This document shows positions 7,904 through 15,848 of a DNA stretch of 64,000 nt, one piece after another. The position numbers and the translations under genes are program-made. Origin of the DNA: Thermoleophilia bacterium (GTDB taxonomy: Bacteria; Actinomycetota; Thermoleophilia; UBA2241); the NCBI GenBank assembly GCA_041393415.1, contig JAWKKE010000001.1, positions 434,001 to 498,000 on the forward strand, in the 5' to 3' direction. Position 1 is the first letter of the stretch. Each line of letters starts with the position of its first letter. Below the pieces are notes generated by a model that searched no databases, was not told the DNA's origin, and saw only the letters and a list, made by a program, of their open reading frames with translations.

Positions 7904-9594
7904 GTTTCCCCCTCCTGGCGCAGCTCCCGGAGCCGATCGCGGCCGCGCTGGAGCGCGGCATCGAACGCTACGTCGATGTGTGGATCGGGTGGGAGTATGT
8001 TCCGCTCGCCGATCCGATCGACGAGCCCCGTGCGGGACAGCGCCCGGCGCCCTTCGTCACGGACGCCGGTCAGGACCAGCGCACTACCCGACGCGCTCAA
8101 CCGCTGGAGGTAGTGATCGACCTGTTTGAGCATCGTACTGGAGAAGTGACGCAGCGCTCCGAGGTCGACCACGAGGACTCCGGGGTGGCCCGGGTCCGGT
8201 TCGGGGAGTTGATCGGAGATCGACGTGACGACGGCGAAGAAGTTTGGACCCGTGTAGCGCAGCAGGATCGGTTCGTCCGCCGGCAGTGAAGTCGGGACAT
8301 CGTCACTGATCATCCAGCCCTCGTCGTCATGGACGATGCGCTCCAAACGAGCGGCCGAGCTGCTGGCGCCGACATAGGCGAGCAACGAGAGAACCGCTCC
8401 GCCGATGATGGCCCACTGCAACGGCGCCGTGAGGGTCAGCACCATGGTCACCGCGAGCAGAAGCCGTGGGGCCACACCGGCCTGCCATGCGAGTCGACTG
8501 TCTGGAAGGCGCCCGGTGACCAGATCGACGCCGACCACGAAGAGGAGACCGCCGATGACAGCCTCGGGGATGTGGCCGATCGCGCCCCCGAACGCGACCA
8601 CGAGGACCACGACCGTTCCGGCGGCGACGTAGCCGGCCCACCGGCGATCGGCGCCGCTCTCGGCACTCACCGCGGTTCGCGAGAGCGATCCCCCGGTGGG
8701 AGTGGACTGGAAGAATGCCCCGGCGAGGTTGCCTATGCCCTGGGCGAGAAAGTCCCGCGACGATTCGGCTCGGGACCCGTCGGGGTTGGGGAACGCCGGG
8801 CGGATGCCGGCGCCCTGGGCCAGTGCGACGATCGCGATCGAGAACGATCCGAGGAGCAGGCCGGGGACCATGGCGAGGTCGGGGAGCACGTTGAGGCTGT
8901 CGGGGATCGGGAGGGCGGCGAGGCCGGTAGCGATCGTCGCCTGATCCGCGATGGTCGGCGTGTCGATGCCGAAGATCCAGACCGCCGCTGTGCCCAAGGC
9001 GACGACAAGCACGAGCGCATAGCGGGCCAGTGGCCCGCTGGCTTTGAGGGCGAAGGCCACGGCGACGGTGCCGAGCCCAACCGCCGCCGTGGTGAGATTC
9101 CAGTTGCCGGGATGGAAGAGGATGTCGGCAGCTTTGACGACCTTGTTGCTATGCCCGCCGGGGTCGTAGCCGAAGATGTCGCTGAACTTCCCCACCGTGA
9201 TCAGGACCGCGACACCGGCGACGAAACCAGTCATGACCGCGTTGGAGACGAAGTTGACGATCTTGCCGAGCTTCAGCAGGCCGAGCACGAACATGATGAC
9301 CCCGGCGAGCAACGACATGGTGACGACGGCCTGGAGCACCTCGGCGCCCTGGTAGCCCCCCTCAGCGAGGATCCCCGCCGTCGTCAGAGCGATCGCAGAG
9401 GTGAGCGTGCTCATCATCAGGACCGATCCGGTGCCGGTGGCGGTTACCGCCACCGGCACCATGCCGGCGTAGATGCCAAGCATCGGATTGATCCCCGCCA
9501 GCGATGCGTAGCCGATGCCCTCGGGAACGCTGTAGAGGCCGGCGACGAAGCCCCCGACGATGTTGTTGACGGCTGACCCCTTCTGGCCAGCCAT
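7900..9594 (-). CDS. SulP-family anion transporter with STAS domain
   Basis: A 564-residue inner-membrane transporter. The N-terminal part holds the SulP transmembrane domain (NNIVGGFVAGLYSVPEGIGYASLAGINP near the start, then GIYAGMVP, and the GGSLSRTAVS segment). The last 130 residues form a cytoplasmic STAS domain containing VLVVDLGALRHFSSTML. SulP proteins move sulfate, bicarbonate or other anions, often with Na+ or H+. The gene starts three bases after the alkyl sulfatase stop, which suggests transport of the sulfate released by that enzyme or uptake of a related anion. It is slightly shorter than many SulP proteins at the N-terminus. Confidence 0.92.
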   Translation of the reverse strand: MAGQKGSAVNNIVGGFVAGLYSVPEGIGYASLAGINPMLGIYAGMVPVAVTATGTGSVLMMSTLTSAIALTTAGILAEGGYQGAEVLQAVVTMSLLAGVIMFVLGLLKLGKIVNFVSNAVMTGFVAGVAVLITVGKFSDIFGYDPGGHSNKVVKAADILFHPGNWNLTTAAVGLGTVAVAFALKASGPLARYALVLVVALGTAAVWIFGIDTPTIADQATIATGLAALPIPDSLNVLPDLAMVPGLLLGSFSIAIVALAQGAGIRPAFPNPDGSRAESSRDFLAQGIGNLAGAFFQSTPTGGSLSRTAVSAESGADRRWAGYVAAGTVVVLVVAFGGAIGHIPEAVIGGLLFVVGVDLVTGRLPDSRLAWQAGVAPRLLLAVTMVLTLTAPLQWAIIGGAVLSLLAYVGASSSAARLERIVHDDEGWMISDDVPTSLPADEPILLRYTGPNFFAVVTSISDQLPEPDPGHPGVLVVDLGALRHFSSTMLKQVDHYLQRLSASGSALVLTGVRDEGRRALSRTGLVDRIGERNILPPDPHIDVAFDAALQRGRDRLRELRQEGET

Positions 9595-9597
9595 GGC

Positions 9598-11394
9598 TCA
9601 GGGCGTGACGATGGGGAAGCTTGGGTTCAGAGGCTCCATCAGTGAGATGACGGTGTGCAGCGCGTTCTCGTCGCCGTCGAAGGCAATGCCGTCTGTCTTG
9701 CCGCCGACCAGCGCCACCAGCTCGGGCTTCGTGAGGGTGATCACGAGGTCCGCGGGGTCCTCCCGTCCGGTCGGGTGGTGAATCAGCACCCCGTTGGACA
9801 ACTCCATCCGGTACACCTCGTTGGCGTCGGTGAAGTGCCAGCGAATCGACACCTTCGCGTTCCACGCCTTCGGACCGTTGATACGAATGGCGATGCTGTC
9901 GAAGATCTGGGTGATGGTGAGCGCCCCGGCCATGCCACCGGGCGACCACGACGTCTCCTTCGGCGGCGCGAGCAGTTCCGCCGCTCCCATAAGGTAGTTG
10001 TTGCGCCACGTGCCGCACTCCGCGCCGTAGCCCAGCCGGGTGTGGACGCCGGCGAGGAACTCGCGTGCGCCCTGGTGGCCGGGGTCGGCGAACACGGCGT
10101 GGCTGCCGAGTTCGGCGGCGAAGCGCAGGTCGCCCTCGTCGGCGTACTTCTTGGCGGCAGCGATCGTCGCGTCGACACCGCCGATCACGTCGACGTAGCG
10201 CTTGGCCGCCGCCTCAGGCGGGTGCATCCACAGGTGCGCGGGATTGCCGTCGTACCAGCCGATGTAGCGCTGGTAGATCGCCTTGACGTCGTGCGACACC
10301 GAGCCGTAGTAGCCGTGAGTGTGCCAGGCCGCATCGAGCGCCGGCGGCATCTCCATCATCTCCGCGATCTCGCTGGCCACGTACCCCTCGTTGAGCAACC
10401 GCAAGGTCTGGTCGTGCAGGTAGCCATACATGTCGCGTTGCTCTGTGAGGAACGCCACGATGTTCTCCGTCCCCCACACCGGCCAGTGATGCGACGCGAA
10501 CGCCACGTCCGCCTCGCCGGCAAACATCTCGATCGCCTCGAAGATGTAGCGCGACCACGCACGAGCGTCGCGCACCTGAGCGCCTCGCAGCGTATAGATA
10601 TTGTGGAGGTTGTGCGTGGCATTCTCGGCCATACACAAAGCCCGCCGGTCGGGGAAGTGGAAGTTCATCTCCGCCGGCGCCTCGGTGTCGGGAGTGAGCT
10701 GGAACACGATCCGCACACCGTCGACGGTCTCCTCCTGACCCGTGCGGGTGATGTCGAGCGTGGGCGCGAGCAGACCGATGGTGCCCTGGGAGGTTCCCGG
10801 CCCAAGCCCGACCCCCAACGTGCCCTTCGCATCCACCGGGAGAGCGGCGCCGGTGTGGTACACGGCCCGGCGCATCATCGCCGTTCCCGCATAGACGTTC
10901 TCGGATACCGCGTACTTCATGAACTCCACGGGGGCGATGATCGGGACGTCGGTGTCGGCGTCCACCACGCCGAGCACACCCCCGAAGTGATCGACGTGGG
11001 TGTGGGTGTAGATCACGCCCTTCACCGGACGATCGCCGCGATGGCGGCGGTACAGTGCGAGCCCTGCCTCGGCCACCTCGGCGGAGACGGCAGGATCGAT
11101 GATGATCACGCCGGTGTCGCCCTCGACCACCGTCATGTTCGAGAGTTCGATGCCGCGGAGCTGGTAAATGCCCTCGGTGACCTCGAACAGGCCCTGGATC
11201 GCTGTCAGCTGGCTCTGCCGCCAGAAGCTCGGATTGACCGTGTCCGGGCAATCGCCCGTCGTTGCAGCCGTGTAGGCGTCGGCGTCGTAGACCACACGGC
11301 CCTGTGCGGTCTTAATCACCCCGGGCTCGAGTCGCGCTACTAGGCCCCGTTCCGCGTTGTCGAAGTCGGTTCGATCGGAGAAGTCGGCGGGCAT
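9598..11394 (-). CDS. Alkyl sulfatase (SdsA1/YjcS-type metallo-beta-lactamase fold)
   Basis: A 598-residue type III alkyl sulfatase that hydrolyses primary or secondary alkyl sulfates such as dodecyl sulfate to alcohol and sulfate. The binuclear zinc motif THTHVDHFGG is near residue 150, and the second metal cluster AENATHNLHNIYTLRG follows; GYYGSVSHDVKAIYQRYIGWYDGNP marks the dimerisation domain, and the last 130 residues form an SCP2-like hydrophobic-binding domain. The ATG at 11394 is chosen because AAAGGA precedes it and the longer frame adds an unrelated leader. No signal peptide is visible, so it may be cytoplasmic, unlike exported SdsA1. It heads the sulfatase-SulP-MFS operon, downstream of a TetR gene. 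Confidence 0.95.
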   Translation of the reverse strand: MPADFSDRTDFDNAERGLVARLEPGVIKTAQGRVVYDADAYTAATTGDCPDTVNPSFWRQSQLTAIQGLFEVTEGIYQLRGIELSNMTVVEGDTGVIIIDPAVSAEVAEAGLALYRRHRGDRPVKGVIYTHTHVDHFGGVLGVVDADTDVPIIAPVEFMKYAVSENVYAGTAMMRRAVYHTGAALPVDAKGTLGVGLGPGTSQGTIGLLAPTLDITRTGQEETVDGVRIVFQLTPDTEAPAEMNFHFPDRRALCMAENATHNLHNIYTLRGAQVRDARAWSRYIFEAIEMFAGEADVAFASHHWPVWGTENIVAFLTEQRDMYGYLHDQTLRLLNEGYVASEIAEMMEMPPALDAAWHTHGYYGSVSHDVKAIYQRYIGWYDGNPAHLWMHPPEAAAKRYVDVIGGVDATIAAAKKYADEGDLRFAAELGSHAVFADPGHQGAREFLAGVHTRLGYGAECGTWRNNYLMGAAELLAPPKETSWSPGGMAGALTITQIFDSIAIRINGPKAWNAKVSIRWHFTDANEVYRMELSNGVLIHHPTGREDPADLVITLTKPELVALVGGKTDGIAFDGDENALHTVISLMEPLNPSFPIVTP

Positions 11395-11517
11395 CACGAT
11401 TCCTTTCTCGCAGTTCTGCCTGGTCCCGGCAACGCCACTCCCCATGGTGGCCGAGCGAACGTGGGTCGGACGCGGGTCACCTAGGGAGGCCTCCTCGCCA
11501 GTCGTCGTCGGTGAATT

Positions 11518-11534
11518 ACGGAACTATGTTCCGT
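11518..11534. promoter_or_regulatory. 17-bp perfect palindrome upstream of alkyl sulfatase
   Basis: The sequence ACGGAAC, spacer TAT, GTTCCGT is a perfect inverted repeat in the 233-bp gap between the TetR gene and the sulfatase it precedes. TetR proteins bind palindromes of this length, so this is the most likely operator. A weak -35 (TTGACC, minus strand, near 11560) lies upstream of it in the direction of the sulfatase. Site and regulator pairing is inference. Confidence 0.55.
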
Positions 11535-11627
11535 GGGCTACCGAGCTGATCCGTAGTGGTCAACCATGGCAACAAGTATGGGATTGAGAACAGGTGCTCG
11601 GGAAGGCGAGGCCCCGGTCGGGGTGTC

Positions 11628-12260
11628 CTAGATCCGGAGCACTTGCAGGTGTCGAAGGCCCTCGTACACGGCGTCGAGACCCATCGCGAAAGTGTCGCCG
11701 CGATGCAGTAGCGCCATCTGGTCCCGCAGCGGGTCCTCCTCGTGCGCGCTGGCCGTGGGAGCGTCGAGGAGTCGCACCTTCTCCGCTGCCTCCTGCAGAA
11801 GAAACCCGGTGAGATAGCCGCCGAACACCTGCAAAGCGGCGACCGCCTGCTTTTCAGCTACACCGTAAGCGCCCAACGCCCGCAGGAAGCGGCGTGCATA
11901 GTCGAGCACCGGCGCCTTGTCGACCGGCGCAGTCGCATACAGAGGGAAGGCTCTGGGGTGGCGCAGCGCCATCGCCCGCATGGAGAAAGCCGCGCGACGG
12001 ATCCAGTCGCCAAGACCGTCGCCGGGCTGAGGATCCAGGCTCATTTCCGCGAACAGGAGTGCGACGACGTCGAGCGCTATCTCGTCCTTCGATGAGACGT
12101 GGCGGTAGACGGTGGTCGTGCCGACACCAAGCTCGCTCGCCAAGTTGCGCAGAGTCAGGGCGTCGAGCCCCCTGTGATCGACGAGCGCCAGCCCCGCCTT
12201 GGCGATCACCATTCGATCGAACTGGGTGTGGACCCTCGGTCGGCCGGCAGCGCGCGTCAA
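11628..12260 (-). CDS. TetR-family transcriptional regulator
   Basis: A 210-residue repressor. The N-terminal helix-turn-helix is clear: LTLRNLASELGVGTTTVYRHVSSKDEI, residues about 37-62. The C-terminal domain, with FGGYLTGFLLQEAAE, matches the TetR_C_1 (tetracycline-repressor-like) ligand domain. It lies upstream of the alkyl sulfatase on the same strand, with a 17-bp palindrome between them, so it probably senses an alkyl sulfate or a product and controls the operon. A terminator between the genes is not obvious, so co-transcription is possible. Confidence 0.9.
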   Translation of the reverse strand: MTRAAGRPRVHTQFDRMVIAKAGLALVDHRGLDALTLRNLASELGVGTTTVYRHVSSKDEIALDVVALLFAEMSLDPQPGDGLGDWIRRAAFSMRAMALRHPRAFPLYATAPVDKAPVLDYARRFLRALGAYGVAEKQAVAALQVFGGYLTGFLLQEAAEKVRLLDAPTASAHEEDPLRDQMALLHRGDTFAMGLDAVYEGLRHLQVLRI

Positions 12261-12310
12261 CGAGACTCCACAGTGATTAGCGTCAAGCCGCGCATGATGC
12301 CCACACTGTA

Positions 12311-12628
12311 TCAGCAGCGCATAGATTGGCCAGATCGGGCGACGCGCTTCCTGCCCACGCAGATCGCGTGGTCGTCGGCGAGCTCCGCCTGGATGCGCGG
12401 CGCGCCGTAGATGCCGCGCGACGCCTCATGGATCGCCTCGATGCGCTCGGTGAGCGCCGCGTCGGCCAGCGACCTGGCCGACGGCCTGCGGCGCTTCCAG
12501 ACGTGGTAGCCCGAACGCGACACACCAAGGTCTCTTCCGACCTGGCTCTGCGTGACGCCGCCGCTGCGCACCAGGCGGATCGCCTCAGCGCGGAACTCGG
12601 GCGCATAGGGTGGCTTGGTCTTGCCCAT
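12311..12628 (-). pseudogene. Truncated IS3 transposase, OrfA head joined to OrfB head
   Basis: From ATG 12628 the frame reads MGKTKPPYAPEFRAEAIRL, the usual start of an IS3 OrfA helix-turn-helix protein, up to QVGRDLGVS. It then switches directly to RSGYHVWKRRRPSAR and EASRGIYGAPRIQAELADD, which is the start of OrfB, and stops soon after GRKRVAR. The OrfA leucine zipper and frameshift site and the whole OrfB DDE catalytic core are absent, so this is an internally deleted, inactive copy of 105 residues. Confidence 0.8.
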
Positions 12629-12720
12629 CTGGACTCCCTTTCTGGGACCTCGAGGTCCCAATCCTCGGGTGTCCACCAAAGCGGGTCAATTCCACTTCCA
12701 AGAGAAGCGCCTGTCTCATG
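12311..12720 (-). mobile_element. IS3-family insertion sequence remnant
   Basis: The element keeps one end: TTGACCCGCTTTGGTGGACA (minus strand, about 12668-12690), which resembles an IS3-family terminal repeat, then a leader with a short palindrome and a ribosome site before the transposase fragment. The opposite end and most of the transposase are missing. No target-site duplication can be seen. Confidence 0.6.
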
Positions 12721-12801
12721 CGAAGGCTTGGCATAAGTGCATGCTCTCTGCATTTCTCAGCCTGCTGATTACATCTGCCGATATCGATTGAGAGAGAAGC
12801 C

Positions 12802-12897
12802 ATGCCGAAGCTCCGGGTTCACATATTGGTGGCAATACTGGTCGTCGTTGGCCTCGTTCTGCTGCCCCGAGGCCTCATCGCCGATCCCCACCAATGA
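12802..12897 (+). CDS. Possible single-span membrane peptide, 31 residues
   Basis: A tiny frame starting MPKLRVHILVAILVVVGLV and ending LIADPHQ. It has a basic N-terminus and one hydrophobic helix, the shape of small membrane peptides, and GAGAGAGAAG-like purines lie just before the ATG. There is no partner gene nearby to suggest a role, and a 31-codon frame can occur by chance. Confidence 0.3.
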   Translation: MPKLRVHILVAILVVVGLVLLPRGLIADPHQ

Positions 12898-13267
12898 CGT
12901 GACCGCTCTAGAAGTTGACTGCGCTCTATCCACAGGCGCGCGCTAGCTGCCGACCCAACAAGACATAGCGGGTTTCCGGCACGTGGACGATGGTCGCACA
13001 GCACCTACGGCCTGAGTCGCAATGCCACAAGCAAGCAGACCCACCACGCCGGCGCGCCGTCCTCTCCTTCGGGAGAACGCGCGGCGTAGCTGCGCCTGGC
13101 CGACACCGCCCATAGCTGCGCCGCGTAACGGAGTCCGTTGTCCACCATCGCCGAGCGGACTACACTGAGGGGGCAGAAGTCGGATTGCCGCCGCGGCGGC
13201 ACCCAGGCCGCCCAATCGCTCGGGGCGCCTCTCTGTCGGTGTGCGCGACTCGACAAGGGGGTACTCC
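12898..13267. other. Intergenic stretch upstream of secreted PPC protein
   Basis: No supported gene is seen. The frames crossing this stretch on the minus strand run into the start of the secreted protein gene and lack ribosome sites or domains. The promoter of the downstream gene should lie here, but I cannot point to a convincing -35/-10 pair. Confidence 0.4.
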
Positions 13268-14758
13268 ATGACCACCGTCGCACTCGGCCGTACGGCCCCA
13301 TTCCCGCTGTGCCGGTCCCTCTCCCGACGCCGGCGCGCGAGGTCGCTCTGGGCGGTCGTCGATACGATCCTCATGCTCTGCGCAGTCGCCCTCGTCCCGG
13401 CAGAGGCTAGTGCCACCACCGCCGACTCCTTCGAACCGGACGGCACGTACTCCTCAGCCAGCACAATCGGCACCAGTGGCATCCCGCAGCAGCACACGAT
13501 CTTCCCCTCACAGGACGAGGACTGGATGTCGTTCACGGTGGACGCCGGCTCGATCTACGCCATCGAGACGGCCCAGAACACCTCTTCCGACACGTTGGAC
13601 ACCGTCCTGGAGCTATACGACTCGAACGGCACGACACTGCTCGCCAGCAACGACGACAACGAGGGGTCGAGCCCCTACTCGCGCATCGATTACACAGCCA
13701 GCGCCAGCAAGACACTGTACGCCCGCGTGACCGGCTTCGCCGCGACGAGCATCGGCGGCTACGCGTTCACCGTGCGGGCCCTCGGCGCCACGGGCACCAT
13801 CAGCGTCCCCGGCACGGCCGACTTCGGCAACGTGCCTGCCGGCAGCACCCAGCGACGGACGATCCAGGTCAAGAACGCCGGCAGCGCGCCGCTTACGATC
13901 ACCGGCGTGGAGATCAGTGGCAGCGCCTTTTCGATCGTACGCGACGAAGCGAACGGCGCCACAATCCCCGCCGGCGGCACCCGCGAGATCGAGGTCAAGT
14001 ACGCACCGACGGTCGGCTACGGTGGCGCGCCGAACGCCGTGGCGCACAGCTGGACGAACGTGCTGGTTCAGTACAACTACGATGTGGACACCGGCGTGCT
14101 GGCGAGTCGCACTGTGTTCGCGGGCTTCCTGAACACCGGCGGCGCCGGAGATCTCGCCTGGCGTGTCCGCGCACCTTCATCGGAGCGCAGCGGGACCTCG
14201 GCGGTCGTCGCCGGCGGCGGCTACTCCATCAGAGTAACCGTCAACGATGGGCGAGGCACGGGACTCGTGGAACTGCTCAAACCCGTCACCAAGACCTGGA
14301 ACTTCGACAGGACGCTGGGGAGCCTGGCGAGCGTTACCGTCTCCAGGGTGCCCGACGGGCGCCTGACCATCACCAGCAACGACGCCGAGAACCCGCAGAA
14401 GATCGTCGGCTTGTTCGGCGTCTGCCCGAAGACCCAGTCGCGAGCGTCGTGCAAGATCACGCTCACGCTGAGCGGCCTAACGAAGGGTGCGCTCAAGCTC
14501 GGCAACAAAGTGACCGCGAAAGGCAAGGTCACCTCGACCAATCTCAGTGCCACCAAGGCCAAGCTGACTCTCCAGCGCAAGGCGGGCAGCACGTGGGCCA
14601 AGGTCAAGGTCGTGTCGCGCACACTGAGCGCCGCCAAGACATACAGCTGGACGTACAAGCCGACGCGAAAGGGGACCTACCGCATCCGCGCCACGGTCGC
14701 GCAGACGGCAACCAACAAGAGCGCCGCGAGTTCGTGGAAGACGTTCTCGGTCAAGTGA
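13268..14758 (+). CDS. Secreted protein with PPC domain, choice-of-anchor domain and Ig-like tail
   Basis: A 496-residue exported protein. The signal peptide is residues 1-50 (basic RRRRARS followed by a hydrophobic run ending at EASA). Residues 52-180 form a bacterial pre-peptidase C-terminal (PPC) beta-sandwich: DSFEPDG, DEDWMSFTVDAG, LELYDSNGTTLLASNDD, YARVTG. Residues 180-260 look like an ASH/choice-of-anchor module (DFGNVPAGSTQRRTIQVKNAG). The last 100 residues are lysine-rich Ig-like repeats (LTLSGLTKGALKLGNKVTAKG) as in actinobacterial surface proteins. No protease domain is present, so it is a binding or structural surface protein. ATG 13268 fits the signal peptide. Confidence 0.8.
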   Translation: MTTVALGRTAPFPLCRSLSRRRRARSLWAVVDTILMLCAVALVPAEASATTADSFEPDGTYSSASTIGTSGIPQQHTIFPSQDEDWMSFTVDAGSIYAIETAQNTSSDTLDTVLELYDSNGTTLLASNDDNEGSSPYSRIDYTASASKTLYARVTGFAATSIGGYAFTVRALGATGTISVPGTADFGNVPAGSTQRRTIQVKNAGSAPLTITGVEISGSAFSIVRDEANGATIPAGGTREIEVKYAPTVGYGGAPNAVAHSWTNVLVQYNYDVDTGVLASRTVFAGFLNTGGAGDLAWRVRAPSSERSGTSAVVAGGGYSIRVTVNDGRGTGLVELLKPVTKTWNFDRTLGSLASVTVSRVPDGRLTITSNDAENPQKIVGLFGVCPKTQSRASCKITLTLSGLTKGALKLGNKVTAKGKVTSTNLSATKAKLTLQRKAGSTWAKVKVVSRTLSAAKTYSWTYKPTRKGTYRIRATVAQTATNKSAASSWKTFSVK

Positions 14759-14858
14759 CTCGAACGGCAACGCCCAGTGCCGCAGTGAAGCGAGATGAGG
14801 GCCCCGCGTCCATCGTCAGCGCGGCAGCACCCGGCCCCCTCGGCCGACACCGGAGCAG

Positions 14859-15209
14859 CTAGCTCTGCTCGCCGCGGTAGTTCTCGTCGGCCCAGCGGGC
14901 CACAGCATCGACCGCCTGCCGTACCTCACGCGTCTGCGCTGAGGTGAGCTGCTCGGCTTTGACGAGGTAGACGCCACGCCCTGTGGGGTCCTTGGTCGTC
15001 GAGCGGTCCAGGAAGCGCACCAGTCGTGCCGCCTGGGTCAGCGCCGGACCTTCCGGGGTGAGGCCGTGGCGGCGCAGGTCGCAGAAGGCCATCTCGCACT
15101 CGAGGAGTGCGTCCCTCATGCCCGTTGCTTCGTGACTCGGAGTCTGCGGCCGCAGGTGGTGCTGTGCTCTGGCGAGTCGCAGTGCTGCGTGCTGATAGCG
15201 TTTCCTCAT
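14859..15209 (-). CDS. Hypothetical protein, 116 residues
   Basis: A mostly helical, charged cytoplasmic protein that starts MRKRYQHAALRLARAQ. The ATG at 15209 is chosen because AAAGGAGACGT lies right before it; the longer open frame upstream crosses arginine-rich non-coding-looking sequence. Cysteines are at ECEMAFCDL. The final part, VARWADENYRGEQS, has no known motif. I do not recognise the family. It points away from the tRNA genes and ends facing the secreted PPC protein. Confidence 0.55.
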   Translation of the reverse strand: MRKRYQHAALRLARAQHHLRPQTPSHEATGMRDALLECEMAFCDLRRHGLTPEGPALTQAARLVRFLDRSTTKDPTGRGVYLVKAEQLTSAQTREVRQAVDAVARWADENYRGEQS

Positions 15210-15538
15210 ACGTCTCCTTTGTTCGTTGGCGTGCTTATTTCTCACACATACGGCGCCGCACTTGGGCGTGGCCGCGGATAGCATCCTTGACGTCGTCGCG
15301 GTTCGGCCTAGAGAAGCCGTGAGCTGTGACGCTCGTCCTCTTGGCAAGCTTGCTGGCCGAGATGCGCTTAACCTCTCCCGCCACGCCTGGCCCCATGCCG
15401 CCCCGTGCCTGCGCGTGCTCCCCCGTGCCACATTCTGCTGCCCGGTCGCGTCGGCAAAATGTCGGCAGCGAGCCAAGCAGGGGCCGGTCGAGCTGCGCCC
15501 AGGAACCCTCAGAAAACGCTATGTGCAGGGGAAAAGCG
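15210..15538. other. Intergenic stretch before tRNA-Cys, nothing recognised
   Basis: About 330 bp between the hypothetical gene and tRNA-Cys. Several long frames cross it, and one runs through the tRNA itself, but none has a start signal or a domain. I looked for an integrase or attachment repeat next to the tRNA genes and saw none. Confidence 0.4.
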
Positions 15539-15612
15539 TGGAGGCGGCGGGCGGAGTCGAACCGCCGATGGAGGTTTTGCAGACCTCTGCCTTGCCACTT
15601 GGCTACGCCGCC
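15539..15612 (-). tRNA. tRNA-Cys (anticodon GCA)
   Basis: On the minus strand the acceptor arm GGCGGCG pairs with CGCCGCC, the anticodon loop is CTGCAAA with anticodon GCA, and the T arm has GGTTCGACTCC. The discriminator is U, as expected for cysteine, and CCA is encoded. The gene is 71 nt plus CCA. Confidence 0.96.
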
Positions 15613-15715
15613 AGGCGTAGTGCCCTCTGTCACGCAAAACGGCAGACGGTCGGAGCCTATGCTCCGCCGTCAGCGAAGCTGCTACTCCGTCCTCTGCCGT
15701 GACGTCCAGAGAAAC

Positions 15716-15792
15716 TGGAGCGGGTGAAGGGGCTCGAACCCTCGACCTTCTGCATGGCAAGCAGACGCTCTAGCCAACTGAGCTACACCCGC
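15716..15792 (-). tRNA. tRNA-Gly (anticodon GCC)
   Basis: On the minus strand the acceptor arm GCGGGTG pairs with CACCCGC. The anticodon stem TCTGC/GCAGA encloses TTGCCAT, anticodon GCC, and the T arm has GGTTCGAGCCC. The discriminator is U and CCA is encoded. It lies just upstream of tRNA-Cys and 56 bp after the Nif3-RNase H gene; all three may share a transcript. Confidence 0.97.
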
Positions 15793-15848
15793 AGCAGGCG
15801 GCATGATACCAAACCACGCCACGGCAGCGCAATTCGCGCCGCAAGACG

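Noticed and set aside
8329..11343. Two long plus-strand frames opposite SulP and alkyl sulfatase
   Set aside because: Both are antisense to well-recognised genes and consist of low-complexity His/Arg/Asp stretches without motifs or start signals.
12943..13536. A 197-codon minus-strand frame opposite the start of the PPC protein
   Set aside because: It overlaps the signal-peptide region of a clear secreted protein and has no recognisable domain.
15235..15633. A frame running through tRNA-Cys, considered as an integrase fragment
   Set aside because: It reads through a tRNA gene, has no start signal and no integrase catalytic motif.
15539..15792. tRNA pair as an attachment site for an island
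   Set aside because: I saw no copy of either tRNA 3' end elsewhere in the window and no integrase gene.
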